From NCBI RefSeq assembly GCF_001277295.1, contig NZ_CP011456.1:1302001-1366000 (forward strand): a DNA stretch of 64,000 bases. The letters run 5' to 3'. Positions 7,736 through 16,209 of the stretch are shown in pieces. Origin of the DNA: Anabaena sp. WA102. GTDB lineage: Bacteria > Cyanobacteriota > Cyanobacteriia > Cyanobacteriales > Nostocaceae. The translations under genes and the position numbers were made by a program. Every line of letters begins with the position of its first letter. Position 1 is the stretch's first letter. The notes under the pieces are model-generated. The model saw only the letters and a list, made by a program, of their open reading frames with translations, was not told the origin of the DNA and ran no database searches.

Positions 7736-9121
7736 TCATCGCTTACGAATTACCCCTTGCCAACTAATTTTTTGCTGTATAGAACGTCCACCTAAAGAAC
7801 GAATTGCCACAACTTCAACATCAACCTTTACACCTGGATTTAAAGCTTGACTAGGAATTTTTAACTTACCTAAAGCCAGAGTAAAATTATTATAACTACG
7901 ACTTACTAACTCAGCAGGAACTTCCCCTTCATATAAAATTTGAGGATTAAAAGCATCATCAAAATTATCTCGCGCTCGATATTTCACTTTAAACCGAGTA
8001 TTAATCACATCAGATTTACCAGCTAAATCAACTATTCTGAAACTGAGATTTTGTCCCGAATTAGCAAATTCAGCCACAGCTAACCTAATCACATCTTCCT
8101 GAAAAATAGCATGATTTACAGTGTACTCCGTCAAACCTCCCGTAGTTTTAGCAGTACCATCAACCCAGAGATTTTCAGGAAAAGCAATATCTATTTCTTG
8201 ATTATAATTTAAAGAGAGTTTTACAGATTGATTGGCAAAATTATTAATATCCTGTTTTTCTGACCAAACTAATTTAAAAGTTCCATCTAACCGCCGTTCA
8301 AACTCTCGATATTCATCAGCAATTACAGAACCAATGGCAAGTAAAGACTTTGCCCCTTGACGAATTTGCCACTTATTTTTAGAAAGATTAAATTGTTGAT
8401 TTGCCAATTGAGAAACCGCAATTTCCGCAGTTGGTTTATCATCTGCTAAAACTTCTTTGCCATTAACTATACTTAAAATTCCTAACCTGCCCGGTTTACC
8501 ATCACGCCCATCTCTACCATCACTGCCATCGCGTCCATCGTAACACCGATAAACCTTTTGAGTACATTGACGATTGAGAGTACCAGATCTTCCTGTACAA
8601 CTTTCCCTCTCCCAACGTCGTTGACGACAGGAACAACCCACCGCACCTCTAGCACCTCTTCCACCCCGTCCACCTTCGCCACCAACAGCCCGAACGGCAA
8701 TTTTCCTTAAATCTGCCAAATTCGTATAATAGACCGTCAGATCGCCACCCTGACCACCATTGCCACCAGAACCACCGCTACCACCATCACCACCATTGGG
8801 GGCATTAACATTATCTCGTCCTTCTTCCTGATAATTCCGACAACTAGGACGAAAACCCGGTTCACCATCCTCGCCATCTTCACCATCTTTTCCAGATAAG
8901 TCAAGATTAACCGCCGAACCATCAGCGTTTATTATCTGGCTTGTCCCACTGCGTCCATCTCTACCGCTACGTCCGTTACTACCATCCCTATCATAATACC
9001 CAGCTACTTTTAATTCTTTAACATCCGTTGGACAGACAACCGCACCCACCGCAGGTAATAAATTAGTAAATAAACAAAATGTCAGCAGAAACGGTAATTG
9101 ATATCTAAAATTTTTGTGCAT
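7736..9121 (-). CDS. Secreted protein with collagen-like Gly-X-Y segments
   Basis: 461 residues. Cleavable signal peptide (MHKNFRYQLPFLLTFCLFTN, cleavage near AVGA). Residues 45-215 alternate Gly-X-Y tracts (GRSGRDGRSG, GKDGEDGEDGEPG, GRDGSDGRDGRDGKPG) with Gly-Gly-X tracts (GGSGGSGGNGGQGG) and a Cys-rich insert (VGCSCRQRRW...CTGR...CTQKVYRC) likely to form disulfides. Residues 225-461 look like one or two beta-sandwich domains. Known: bacterial collagen-like repeats form extracellular triple helices. Surface or sheath location is inference; no partner is visible. It faces the coiled-coil gene tail to tail. Confidence 0.7.
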   Translation of the reverse strand: MHKNFRYQLPFLLTFCLFTNLLPAVGAVVCPTDVKELKVAGYYDRDGSNGRSGRDGRSGTSQIINADGSAVNLDLSGKDGEDGEDGEPGFRPSCRNYQEEGRDNVNAPNGGDGGSGGSGGNGGQGGDLTVYYTNLADLRKIAVRAVGGEGGRGGRGARGAVGCSCRQRRWERESCTGRSGTLNRQCTQKVYRCYDGRDGSDGRDGRDGKPGRLGILSIVNGKEVLADDKPTAEIAVSQLANQQFNLSKNKWQIRQGAKSLLAIGSVIADEYREFERRLDGTFKLVWSEKQDINNFANQSVKLSLNYNQEIDIAFPENLWVDGTAKTTGGLTEYTVNHAIFQEDVIRLAVAEFANSGQNLSFRIVDLAGKSDVINTRFKVKYRARDNFDDAFNPQILYEGEVPAELVSRSYNNFTLALGKLKIPSQALNPGVKVDVEVVAIRSLGGRSIQQKISWQGVIRKR

Positions 9122-9160
9122 GATAAGTAAAACTTATTATATAAAAGATTTGGATTTGAT

Positions 9161-9223
9161 GTAGGGGTAGCGCCCCCGTGCCTACCCTGATTCTTGGGCA
9201 ACAACGGGGGGTTTGCACCTACT
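9161..9223. repeat. Dispersed GC-rich repeat, inverted copy of 29277-29340
   Basis: Contains GTAGGGGTAGCGCCCCCGTG and GTTTGCACCTAC. The reverse complement closely matches 29277-29340 along its whole length. Imperfectly palindromic and non-coding, located in the 5' region of the collagen-like gene. Confidence 0.75.
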
Positions 9224-9238
9224 TTCAAAAATCAATGA

Positions 9239-9273
9239 TAAAAAAAGGTGGTTTTGTCCAAGACAAAACCACC
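9239..9273 (-). terminator. Intrinsic terminator of acsF
   Basis: Perfect 12-bp stem GGTGGTTTTGTC (9247-9258) with GACAAAACCACC (9262-9273) and a CAA loop. On the minus strand it is followed by a run of U from 9246 downwards. It lies 22 nt after the acsF stop, in the correct orientation. Confidence 0.9.
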
Positions 9274-9294
9274 TCCTCAAAAAATAAACTCAAA

Positions 9295-10371
9295 TTAACG
9301 AGCTTGTCCGTGAGCAGAAGCCGCATCAATAGGCTTCATCAGATATAATTGTAATAACTGCCAACCATGAGACAAATAGATTGGGAATTTTTGGAAGAAT
9401 TGCAGGAATTTAGGAGTATTAGAGCTAGAAATTGCTGCCAATTTTTCGTTATTCTTGACGCAAACATCTAAACGCTGATAAAACGCTGGGTTTTCAACAT
9501 CCAAAATAACTGGGAAGACTCTACCAGCGGTTTCATTAGTCTTCTTGATTACATGAATATCATAATCACGCGCATCCAAGCCCAAGGAAGCATAGAAATC
9601 TTTGCGTTGAATATCATTGAGATACATAGTTGCAAACACTGACAACAGGAAGAAGCGACTCCATAGTTTAGCTCTCCAGTCATTCAACATTTGTGGCTGC
9701 GCTCTCATAACCGCATCAAAGAAATCACCGTGACGGTTTTCATCCTGACACCAGTTCTCAAAAAAGTTGAAAATTGGATAAATTTGATCTTCAGGATGGG
9801 CTTCTAAATGACGATAAATGGTGATATAACGCCAATAACCAATCTTTTCAGAAAGATAGGTCGCGTAGAATATGAATTTGGGCTTAAAGAACGTATAACT
9901 ACGGCTCTTAGTCAAAAATCCTAAATCTAAAGAAAGATTAAAGTCTGACATAGCTTTGTTCAAGAACCCAGCATGACGGGCTTCATCCCGTGACATCAGG
10001 TTAAAGCCTTCAGCTAAAAGGGGGCTTTTATCCTTTAGGCGACGGCCGAGTTCTTTGTATAGCAAGAAGCCGGAAAATTCTGCTGTGCAAGAACGTTCGA
10101 GAAATTCAACGAACAATTTGCGAGTTTCTCCGTCAATAGAGTCCCAAGATTTTTCAAACTGAGCATCCCGAACAAAGTGATGGCGGTTGTAGTCAATGCG
10201 GAATTCTGCAATAATAGCTTCTAATTCCTCTTCATTGACGGAAAGATCCATCTGCGCCATTTCATCGAAATCGGTTGTGTAAAACCTTGGTGTTAAAAGG
10301 GTTTCTTTCGCCGGGGACTTAACTCCAGAACGAATTTCGTCAGAGCTTGGTTTTTTGAGGGAGTCTACCAT
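9295..10371 (-). CDS. acsF: Magnesium-protoporphyrin IX monomethyl ester (oxidative) cyclase
   Basis: 358 residues, the normal length. AcsF is the membrane-associated diiron enzyme that forms the fifth (E) ring of chlorophyll using O2, turning Mg-protoporphyrin monomethyl ester into protochlorophyllide. The diiron ligands are visible as Glu...ExxH repeats: FLERSCTAEFSGF, SRDEARHAGFL and CQDENRHGDFF. It shows that the organism makes chlorophyll aerobically. Single gene with its own strong terminator at 9239-9273. The 620-bp upstream region should hold its promoter. Only this copy is in the window; many cyanobacteria also have a low-oxygen paralogue. Confidence 0.97.
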   Translation of the reverse strand: MVDSLKKPSSDEIRSGVKSPAKETLLTPRFYTTDFDEMAQMDLSVNEEELEAIIAEFRIDYNRHHFVRDAQFEKSWDSIDGETRKLFVEFLERSCTAEFSGFLLYKELGRRLKDKSPLLAEGFNLMSRDEARHAGFLNKAMSDFNLSLDLGFLTKSRSYTFFKPKFIFYATYLSEKIGYWRYITIYRHLEAHPEDQIYPIFNFFENWCQDENRHGDFFDAVMRAQPQMLNDWRAKLWSRFFLLSVFATMYLNDIQRKDFYASLGLDARDYDIHVIKKTNETAGRVFPVILDVENPAFYQRLDVCVKNNEKLAAISSSNTPKFLQFFQKFPIYLSHGWQLLQLYLMKPIDAASAHGQAR

Positions 10372-10992
10372 GTTTTGATTTGCTCTTTTATCTTTCTTTT
10401 CTTGATGACACCAGAAAGCTGATCCTTATGCTCTCACAAGGTGCAAGGGACAACAATTATGATTTTGTATGAAATTCAGTGTAGCAATATCTAGCCCAGA
10501 AATGAGCAGATAAATGATTAAGAGTTGCAAAAATCCACAAAAAACGATTTACACTTTATTTCTATGGCAATAAGGATGATGGTTTTAATGCCGCCTTTGA
10601 GGCGCGGAAGGTTAAATTAGCCAAAACCGAGGAAAATCATGTAAGCTGGGAAAATACAAGACATTATTAATTGGGCTGGTAATATGGTGTTGAAAAATAT
10701 CGCCAACAGTGATGTTTTATACTAAAATGTCGAACCTTCTGTGCTGGTTACTCCGGTGGGACATAATGTGTTGGTGATAATCACTCATGAAAAACCAGAA
10801 CTAAGTAGGTGAACGCAATAAAACCAAACTGTGTAAAGAAACGTAAAATCGCTGAAAACTTCTTTACTCTTGCCTATTGCCTATTGCCTTGCTATAACGA
10901 CAATTTTCAACGCCAACCTACTTACACTATTTGGCTGAACAATGCAATTCTTAACTGTCCTGTAATTTCTGAATTATTGTTAGCTTAAAAGG
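10372..10992. other. 620-bp intergenic region with a mobile element and possible gene remnant
   Basis: Between divergent acsF and the RecB-like nuclease. It holds an inverted copy of the TA-flanked MITE (10802-10924). About 10690-10800 can be read in short open stretches such as LVTPVGHNVLVIITHEKPEL, interrupted by stops; this could be a decayed gene, but I do not recognise it. No clear promoter boxes could be assigned to acsF. Confidence 0.5.
10802..10924 (-). mobile_element. MITE-like element, TA-flanked family, copy 3 (inverted)
   Basis: 123 bp with TA on each side, in reverse orientation to copies 1 and 2: it starts AAGTAGGTGAACGCAATAAA and ends CAACGCCAACCTACTTA. The interior has the variable CTATTGC/CTTGC short repeats. 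Finding both orientations supports transposition rather than local duplication. Confidence 0.75.
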
Positions 10993-12435
10993 ATGTTAAT
11001 CAATGCTCAACTTTTACTACAATTTCAACGCTGTCAGCGACGACCTTTTTTAGATGTTCATGGTGATTATCTTCAGCGAGAGATTCCCAATGAGTTAATG
11101 CTGAAGGTGCAGAAGGACAAAAGCCTTCATCATCAGCGGATAGTCAGAAAGTTAAGTTATTCCGAACCGGATTATGTTGCGAGTGATTGGCAAGCAGGAG
11201 CAGCATCAACTCTAGCACTGATGCAGCAAGGAGTGAGTTATATTCGTCGTGGTGTAATATTAACTACCTATTATGAAAAATATACTTTGCTGAGTCGCCC
11301 AGATTTGCTTGTGAAACAGCCAGGGAAATCCCGTTTTGGAAATTGGAACTATGTCCCGGTTAATATTGAATTGGGTAAGCGTCCTAAGCAAGAATATCAG
11401 GTAGTTATTGCTTTTCACGCCCAAGTTTTAGCTATGGTTCAGGATGTGATTCTGAGTCAGGCTGGGCTGATATTGCGAGATAAAGATAAAACTTATGTGG
11501 TGGATTTGGACAAATGGACACCACAAATGCTGGATATTTTAGAGGAATATATTCAAGTTATTGAGTCGGTGGAAGCACCGGAAATTTTTATTTCTCGGCA
11601 GAAATGTAATCTTTGTCCCTGGTATAATTATTGTTATGCGAAAGCGAGATCTCAAGAACATCTGTCTCTGTTGCCAGGTGTAACACCGATTCGCTACACT
11701 CAACTGCAAAATTTGGACATCACTACTTTAGAAGCACTGGCACAGACCCATCCTAGCACCTTAGAAAACTTAACAGGATTTGATGGTAATGTGGCAGCTA
11801 AATTAGTTGTCCAAGCCCAATCTGTATTCACCAAACAACCCTTGATTCTGGCTGATTCCTTTTCTTTAGAATATCTGACTTTTACAGCCCCGATTGAACT
11901 TTATTTTGATATTGAAGCCCAGCCAGATTTAAATTTAAATTATCTTTTAGGTGTTTTAGTTGTGGATAGAGTTGCTAATACTGAACAGTTTTATGCTTTT
12001 TTGGCGGAACAACCAGAACAAGAACCTCTAATTTGGCAACAATTTTTAAATTTAGTGAATCAATATCCCCAAGCACCAATTTATCATTTTTGTGCTTATG
12101 AAGTGGATACAGTCAAACGCCTGGGAAAACTGTACCGCACACCTCATGCTCAAATTCATCCTCTCCTGAATCGGTTTGTTGATATTTATGAACAATTAAT
12201 TCAAAGTGTGGCTTTACCAATAGATAGTTATGCGTTAAAAACTATTGCCCGTTGGCTGGGGTTTGAATGGCGTGAACAAGAAGCCAATGGTGCTAAATGT
12301 ATTTACTGGTATGATAAGTGGTTAGAAACAGGCGATCGCACTTTATTAACAATCATCCAAGACTACAACGAAGATGACTGTCGCGCCACCCGTACTGTCA
12401 AAGATTGGCTAGTCAGTTTTTTCACAAGTACATAA
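10993..12435 (+). CDS. TM0106-type RecB-like nuclease with RNase H-like C-terminal domain
   Basis: 480 residues. The N-terminal half is PD-(D/E)XK/RecB-like (PVNIELGKRPKQEYQ), with the Cys set expected for a Cas4/AddB-type iron-sulfur cluster: Cys14 in FQRCQRRPFLD, then Cys205, Cys208 and Cys214 in CNLCPWYNYC. Residues 225-285 resemble a helix-hairpin-helix linker. The C-terminal part carries a DEDD/RNase H-like exonuclease pattern (LYFDIEAQP; ending YNEDDCRATR). Known: this is the TIGR03491-like family, common in cyanobacteria, function unproved but probably DNA processing or repair. No Cas genes or CRISPR array are nearby. Followed by the phytase-like gene. Confidence 0.85.
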   Translation: MLINAQLLLQFQRCQRRPFLDVHGDYLQREIPNELMLKVQKDKSLHHQRIVRKLSYSEPDYVASDWQAGAASTLALMQQGVSYIRRGVILTTYYEKYTLLSRPDLLVKQPGKSRFGNWNYVPVNIELGKRPKQEYQVVIAFHAQVLAMVQDVILSQAGLILRDKDKTYVVDLDKWTPQMLDILEEYIQVIESVEAPEIFISRQKCNLCPWYNYCYAKARSQEHLSLLPGVTPIRYTQLQNLDITTLEALAQTHPSTLENLTGFDGNVAAKLVVQAQSVFTKQPLILADSFSLEYLTFTAPIELYFDIEAQPDLNLNYLLGVLVVDRVANTEQFYAFLAEQPEQEPLIWQQFLNLVNQYPQAPIYHFCAYEVDTVKRLGKLYRTPHAQIHPLLNRFVDIYEQLIQSVALPIDSYALKTIARWLGFEWREQEANGAKCIYWYDKWLETGDRTLLTIIQDYNEDDCRATRTVKDWLVSFFTST

Positions 12436-12464
12436 AACTTCTTTCTTCTTCCTAATTTCTAACT

Positions 12465-12487
12465 GGGCGCAGGCCCTGCGCCCCTAC
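12465..12487. repeat. GGGCGC palindrome, inverted copy
   Basis: GGGCGCAGGCCCTGCGCCCC in the 61-bp gap between the nuclease gene and the phytase-like gene; it belongs to the family first listed at 3111. Confidence 0.85.
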
Positions 12488-12496
12488 TATTATTCT

Positions 12497-13678
12497 ATGT
12501 TGCATCTTCCAAAATTTCGGAAACCATTCCTGATTCTTATCTTGGCAACTTCACTAATTCTGATTAGTTTTCTGGTTAATAATTTCGCTTCCGCTTCTTT
12601 CATCATCAACAGCATAGAATTTATTGGTCAAGCTACCTTACCCACAGGTTTAACTTTCCAAAAAACCGAAGTTGGCGGTTTATCGGGAATTACTTATGAT
12701 GCCAAAAATAACTTGTACTACGCAATATCTGATGACAGAGGGCAAGAAGCACCACCTCGTTTTTATACTTTAACAATTGATCTGAGTAAAGGTAAACTAA
12801 ATAATAATGGAGTTGTTCCCGTAGGTGTAACGAACTTATTAGATAATAATAATCAACCATTCCTCCTCAATACTACTGATACAGAAGGAGTTGCCCTCAC
12901 TAATAAAGATACCATATTTGTTTCCTCAGAAGGTGATGTAGACAGACTCATCAATCCCTTTATTAAAGAGTTTGCACTAGCTTCTGGAAAAATAATTAAT
13001 ACCTTACCCATACTGGATAAATTTCTGCCAGATTCTCAAAAGCAAAAAGGCATTCGCAACAACTTAGCCTTTGAAAGTCTCACCATTACACCGAATCAAA
13101 AACTTCTATTTACAGCCACTGAAAACGCCTTAATTCAAGATGGTACAGCAGCCCAATCAGGTGTTGGCACATCTTGCCGCATTTTGCAATATAACCTCTT
13201 AACCAAACAGCCAGAACAGGAATTTCTCTACCAAACACAACCAGTGACACCCTTGTTTAATCCTACAGGTAAATTTGCCAGTGGCTTACCTGATTTAGTA
13301 GCGATCGATAATGCAGGAAACTTTCTCAGTATAGAAAGAAGTTTCACAGGTTTGGGATTTACAGTTTCTCTGTTTCAGGTTTCCCTAAATAAGGCCACAG
13401 ACATCCATAGCTTAGACAACATTACCGAAATTGACCCTGATAAAATCCAGCCAGCAGCAAAAAAACTCCTCTTAGATTTACGAACTTTAGATGTATCATT
13501 AGATAATATTGAGGGATTAACCTTAGGTGCAAAACTCCCCGACGGGCAACCATCACTAATTTTAATCAGCGATAATAATTTTAATGGACTACAACAAACC
13601 CAAATTTTAGCCTTTAAGCTGAAAATTGAGTCTCCACTAACCAAATTATTACGCCGCTTTAGAATACCTAACTTGTGA
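12497..13678 (+). CDS. Esterase-like activity of phytase family protein, exported
   Basis: 393 residues. The N-terminal signal segment (FLILILATSLILISFLVNNF) is followed by a beta-propeller-like domain matching the phytase-like esterase family (PF13449): GGLSGITYDAKNNLYYAISDDRG near residue 60, TDTEGVALTN near 135, FESLTITPNQKLLFTATEN near 195, and a C-terminal DNIEGLTLGAKLPDG with SDNNF. Known: members act on phosphoesters or are simply exported propellers; the substrate is uncertain. Probably periplasmic. It is 61 bp after the RecB-like nuclease and 87 bp before the kinase start, without clear functional linkage. Confidence 0.8.
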   Translation: MLHLPKFRKPFLILILATSLILISFLVNNFASASFIINSIEFIGQATLPTGLTFQKTEVGGLSGITYDAKNNLYYAISDDRGQEAPPRFYTLTIDLSKGKLNNNGVVPVGVTNLLDNNNQPFLLNTTDTEGVALTNKDTIFVSSEGDVDRLINPFIKEFALASGKIINTLPILDKFLPDSQKQKGIRNNLAFESLTITPNQKLLFTATENALIQDGTAAQSGVGTSCRILQYNLLTKQPEQEFLYQTQPVTPLFNPTGKFASGLPDLVAIDNAGNFLSIERSFTGLGFTVSLFQVSLNKATDIHSLDNITEIDPDKIQPAAKKLLLDLRTLDVSLDNIEGLTLGAKLPDGQPSLILISDNNFNGLQQTQILAFKLKIESPLTKLLRRFRIPNL

Positions 13679-13765
13679 CATACTCCACACACTCCCCTAT
13701 GCCTTGCGGCACGCTTGCGCGAACGGGTGAGTGTGGGCTTCTCAGTGACTGTAGAGGTTATTAAC

Positions 13766-15238
13766 GTGAATAATAGTCCATACCTGCCTCCACAAAATCA
13801 GGAGTTGGTAGCCAACCGTTATCAAATTAAAACATTAATTGAAAGAGGTGGCATGGGTGAGGTATTTCTAGCAGAAGATATGCTGCTGGGAGGAACACCA
13901 GTAGCCATTAAGTTTTTATCTCAAACTGTTATTGATACTCAAAGACAGGAAAGCTTTAACCGTGAAGCTCTTCTCAGTGCGGCTTTAAGCCAAAAAAGTG
14001 TTCATATTGTTCATGCTTATGATTATGGTGTAACTACTAATGGCAACCCATATTATGTCATGGAATATTTATCTGGACAAAGTTTGAAGGAATTAATTCC
14101 TCTGTCTATCCCCATGTTTCTCAATCTAACTCGGCAAATTTGTTTAGGCTTAAAGTGCGCTCATCAAGGTGTCAATATTGATGGAAAAATTCAGCCATTA
14201 GTTCATAGAGATATTAAACCAGCTAATATTATTGTTACTCCAGATCCCATCTTAGGTAAATTAGTTAAAATATTGGATTTTGGCATCGCCAAATTTCTTA
14301 ATAGTACAGAATCAATGATCACCAATGAAAAATGTTATGGAACTTTAGCATACTGTTCTCCTGAACAATTAGACGGTGGAGATATAGATAGTCGTTCTGA
14401 TATTTATAGTTTAGGTGTAGTCATGTTTGAAATGTTGACAGGGCAAAAACCTTGGCAACCAGCAGCGGAAGGATTTGGGGCTTGGTATCAAGTACATTTA
14501 TTTGAATCACCAAAACATATATCAGATATAAAACCCAGTCTCCAAGTTCCACAGCAACTCGATGATTTAATTATTAGTTGTTTAGCTAAAAAGCCAGGTC
14601 AACGTCCCCAAAATATGACGGAAATTCTCCAGGGTCTGGATAAAATAGAACAATCCTTGGAGCAAGCATCTTTAAATTCAGGTTTGGGAAATTCTGAATT
14701 ATCTCAAACCAAAATCATACTTGATCAACAATTTACTTGGCCTCAAAATAAGCCAACTCAAAAAATTGTTTTTCCTCAACTCATTAGTGAAAAAAAAGTA
14801 TCTACAGCTTCTTTATGGATAATGTTACCAGAATTAGAAATTCAAAATTATGCCTATACTACACGCTACACTCGATTTATTTTTATTACACATCCCCATC
14901 CGATGTTGTTATGGATAACACTACTTTACGACCATGACCTTACCCCTAAGTGGCTACCATGTTACTTAGATATGCAAAATTCCCAAAATCTCAAATTGGT
15001 GTGGTCATTGGCGGAAAATGAGTCCTATTCCTTACTTTTCTTTACCTTAGAACCTTCACATTGCTGTACTAATATGTTCAGTATTAGTATTTCTCCCTTA
15101 CAAACACAAAATCTGAAGAATTGGGTGCAACAAAGTCAGAGCATGAAAGCTTCTACGGAATTCGGAACTAGCAAAAGCTTGTTAAAGCAGCAATATGAAT
15201 ATATAAAATTAGAGATACTAAAGCAGTTAAAATCATGA
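13766..15238 (+). CDS. Serine/threonine protein kinase, Hanks type
   Basis: 490 residues from the GTG at 13766, preferred because AGAGG lies upstream and the alternative ATG at 13715 would translate intergenic repeat. The kinase domain (about 12-290) is complete: Gly loop IERGGMGEVF, Lys in VAIKFL, catalytic HRDIKPAN, DFG in ILDFGIAKF, and SPEQL in place of APE. Residues 330-490 are a separate domain with no family I recognise (LWIMLPELEIQNYAYTTRYT; Cys pair in SHCCTNMF) and no membrane helix, so the kinase is cytoplasmic. Such architectures are frequent in filamentous cyanobacteria. Targets unknown. Confidence 0.88.
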   Translation: MNNSPYLPPQNQELVANRYQIKTLIERGGMGEVFLAEDMLLGGTPVAIKFLSQTVIDTQRQESFNREALLSAALSQKSVHIVHAYDYGVTTNGNPYYVMEYLSGQSLKELIPLSIPMFLNLTRQICLGLKCAHQGVNIDGKIQPLVHRDIKPANIIVTPDPILGKLVKILDFGIAKFLNSTESMITNEKCYGTLAYCSPEQLDGGDIDSRSDIYSLGVVMFEMLTGQKPWQPAAEGFGAWYQVHLFESPKHISDIKPSLQVPQQLDDLIISCLAKKPGQRPQNMTEILQGLDKIEQSLEQASLNSGLGNSELSQTKIILDQQFTWPQNKPTQKIVFPQLISEKKVSTASLWIMLPELEIQNYAYTTRYTRFIFITHPHPMLLWITLLYDHDLTPKWLPCYLDMQNSQNLKLVWSLAENESYSLLFFTLEPSHCCTNMFSISISPLQTQNLKNWVQQSQSMKASTEFGTSKSLLKQQYEYIKLEILKQLKS

Positions 15239-15363
15239 ACTTGTAGAATTTAGGCACTGTAAGTAGTCGGACAAAATTAAATTCACTCGTTGAGAGAGGG
15301 AACTCTTAACTCTTAACTGGGAACAGAAAAATCAATTGTGTAATTAATTCTGTCCCATTACGT

Positions 15364-15426
15364 ATAAATATACTGAAAACGGTTCATAGTTTAACCAAAT
15401 ATGAAACCCCTCTGGTAAACCTCTCC
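15364..15426. repeat. 60-bp dispersed repeat, inverted partner at 48409-48471
   Basis: The stretch from AAACGGTTCATAGTTTAACC to TCTGGTAAACCTCTCC (15377-15426) reappears as its exact reverse complement at 48409-48458, with a few more matching bases beyond. The copies are 33 kb apart and both intergenic. Confidence 0.85.
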
Positions 15427-15480
15427 CCGCAACGGGGAGAGCCTTTGAACTTTGTATTATTAGCGGGCTTTTCAGCCCCC

Positions 15481-15680
15481 ACCACAAGAAATTTTGGGAT
15501 ATTTTTTTAATGGGAAGTCTCTTAGGGAACACCAAAAAATAAATTACCCAATTTTGTGGGATGGGCATCCTGCCCGTCCTTGATGATTAGCGGGCAAGAT
15601 GCCCGCACCACAAGAAATTTTTGGATATTTTTTTAATTGGAAGTCCCTTAGAGTAAGCCACAAAATAAATGATCCTGTTT
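15481..15680. repeat. Pair of about 75-bp direct repeats
   Basis: 15481-15555 and 15607-15680 share ACAAGAAATTTT, GGATATTTTTTTAAT, GGAAGTC and AAAATAAAT in the same order, with scattered changes. The segment GGGAAGTCTCTTAG is also found inverted directly after the tRNA (16004 onward), so the tRNA gene sits inside a small repeat cluster. Confidence 0.75.
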
Positions 15681-15866
15681 TGCCATGCTGAGTGTAGCGT
15701 TCGCGGAGCGTGGCGTTAGCCATAGGGAAACGAAGCATCTCAAGAGATTCTTCACTACACTTCGTTTTGTAATGCCTCTGACACGCTGCGTGAACAGAAT
15801 GACATTGGGCATTTCTTTTTGTGGAATTCTCTAATTGCCTCTAAAAAAAATCTTTTCTCAAACTAC

Positions 15867-15895
15867 TTGACAAATATAAAAAGACTGGGCATAAT
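15867..15895 (+). promoter_or_regulatory. Sigma70-type promoter of tRNA-Asp
   Basis: TTGACA at 15867-15872, a 17-nt spacer and CATAAT at 15890-15895, about 30 nt before the tRNA. A near-consensus promoter with correct spacing and position for a stable RNA. Confidence 0.8.
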
Positions 15896-15924
15896 AGTGA
15901 GAGTGCAAGTTAAGCAAAACGCAA

Positions 15925-15998
15925 GGGACTGTAGTTCAATTGGTTAGAGCACCGCCCTGTCACGGCGGAAGTTGCGGGTTCGAGCCCCGTCAGTCCCG
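15925..15998 (+). tRNA. tRNA-Asp (anticodon GTC)
   Basis: A 74-nt cloverleaf. Acceptor GGGACTG (15925-15931) pairs with CAGTCCC (15991-15997), discriminator G at 15998. Anticodon arm CCGCC-CTGTCAC-GGCGG has anticodon GTC at 15959-15961; the T arm has GTTCGAG. The 3' CCA is not encoded. It lies upstream of gltX in the same direction, but a repeat separates them. Confidence 0.97.
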
Positions 15999-16003
15999 TT
16001 CTA

Positions 16004-16114
16004 AGAGACTTCCAAATAAAAAAATGTCCCAAAACTGATGCAGAAATTCTCTCTCTGTGTACTCTGTGCCTCTGTGGTTCGTTTCTTAGGATAATTTATT
16101 TCTTGGAAGTCTCT
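16004..16114. mobile_element. Small inverted-repeat-bounded element after tRNA-Asp
   Basis: About 111 bp with ends AGAGACTTCCAA (16004-16015) and TTGGAAGTCTCT (16103-16114), an exact 12-bp inverted repeat. The left end continues with AAAAAAATGTCCCAAAA, the inverse of the direct repeats upstream of the tRNA. Non-coding. No clear target duplication, so transposition is an inference. Confidence 0.5.
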
Positions 16115-16209
16115 AAAATACTGAATATGAGATAAAGAGTTGATAAGGGAAACCCATAGGCTCTAATTTCAGTATGTGTAATCATGATTTGTAAAAGAGA
16201 GAATTAACT

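Larger units (their letters stand above)
15239..15924. other. 685-bp repeat-rich gap upstream of tRNA-Asp
   Basis: No gene. Contains a 60-bp repeat shared with 48409-48471, a pair of about 75-bp direct repeats (15481-15680), a GCGTTCGCGGAGCGTGGCGT-type palindrome near 15700 and the tRNA promoter (15867-15895). Short open frames here consist of repeat sequence and are not credible genes. Confidence 0.7.

Noticed and set aside
8482..8922. Val/Met-rich frames opposite the Gly-X-Y region
   Set aside because: Shadow frames caused by the biased GGT/GGC repeats of the collagen-like gene.
10690..10800. Small gene upstream of the RecB-like nuclease
   Set aside because: Open stretches are interrupted by stops and no family could be recognised.
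13715..13765. Upstream start of the Ser/Thr kinase
   Set aside because: Would translate GC-rich intergenic repeat (GCACGCTTGCGCGAACGG region); the GTG at 13766 has a better ribosome-binding site and family-like N-terminus.
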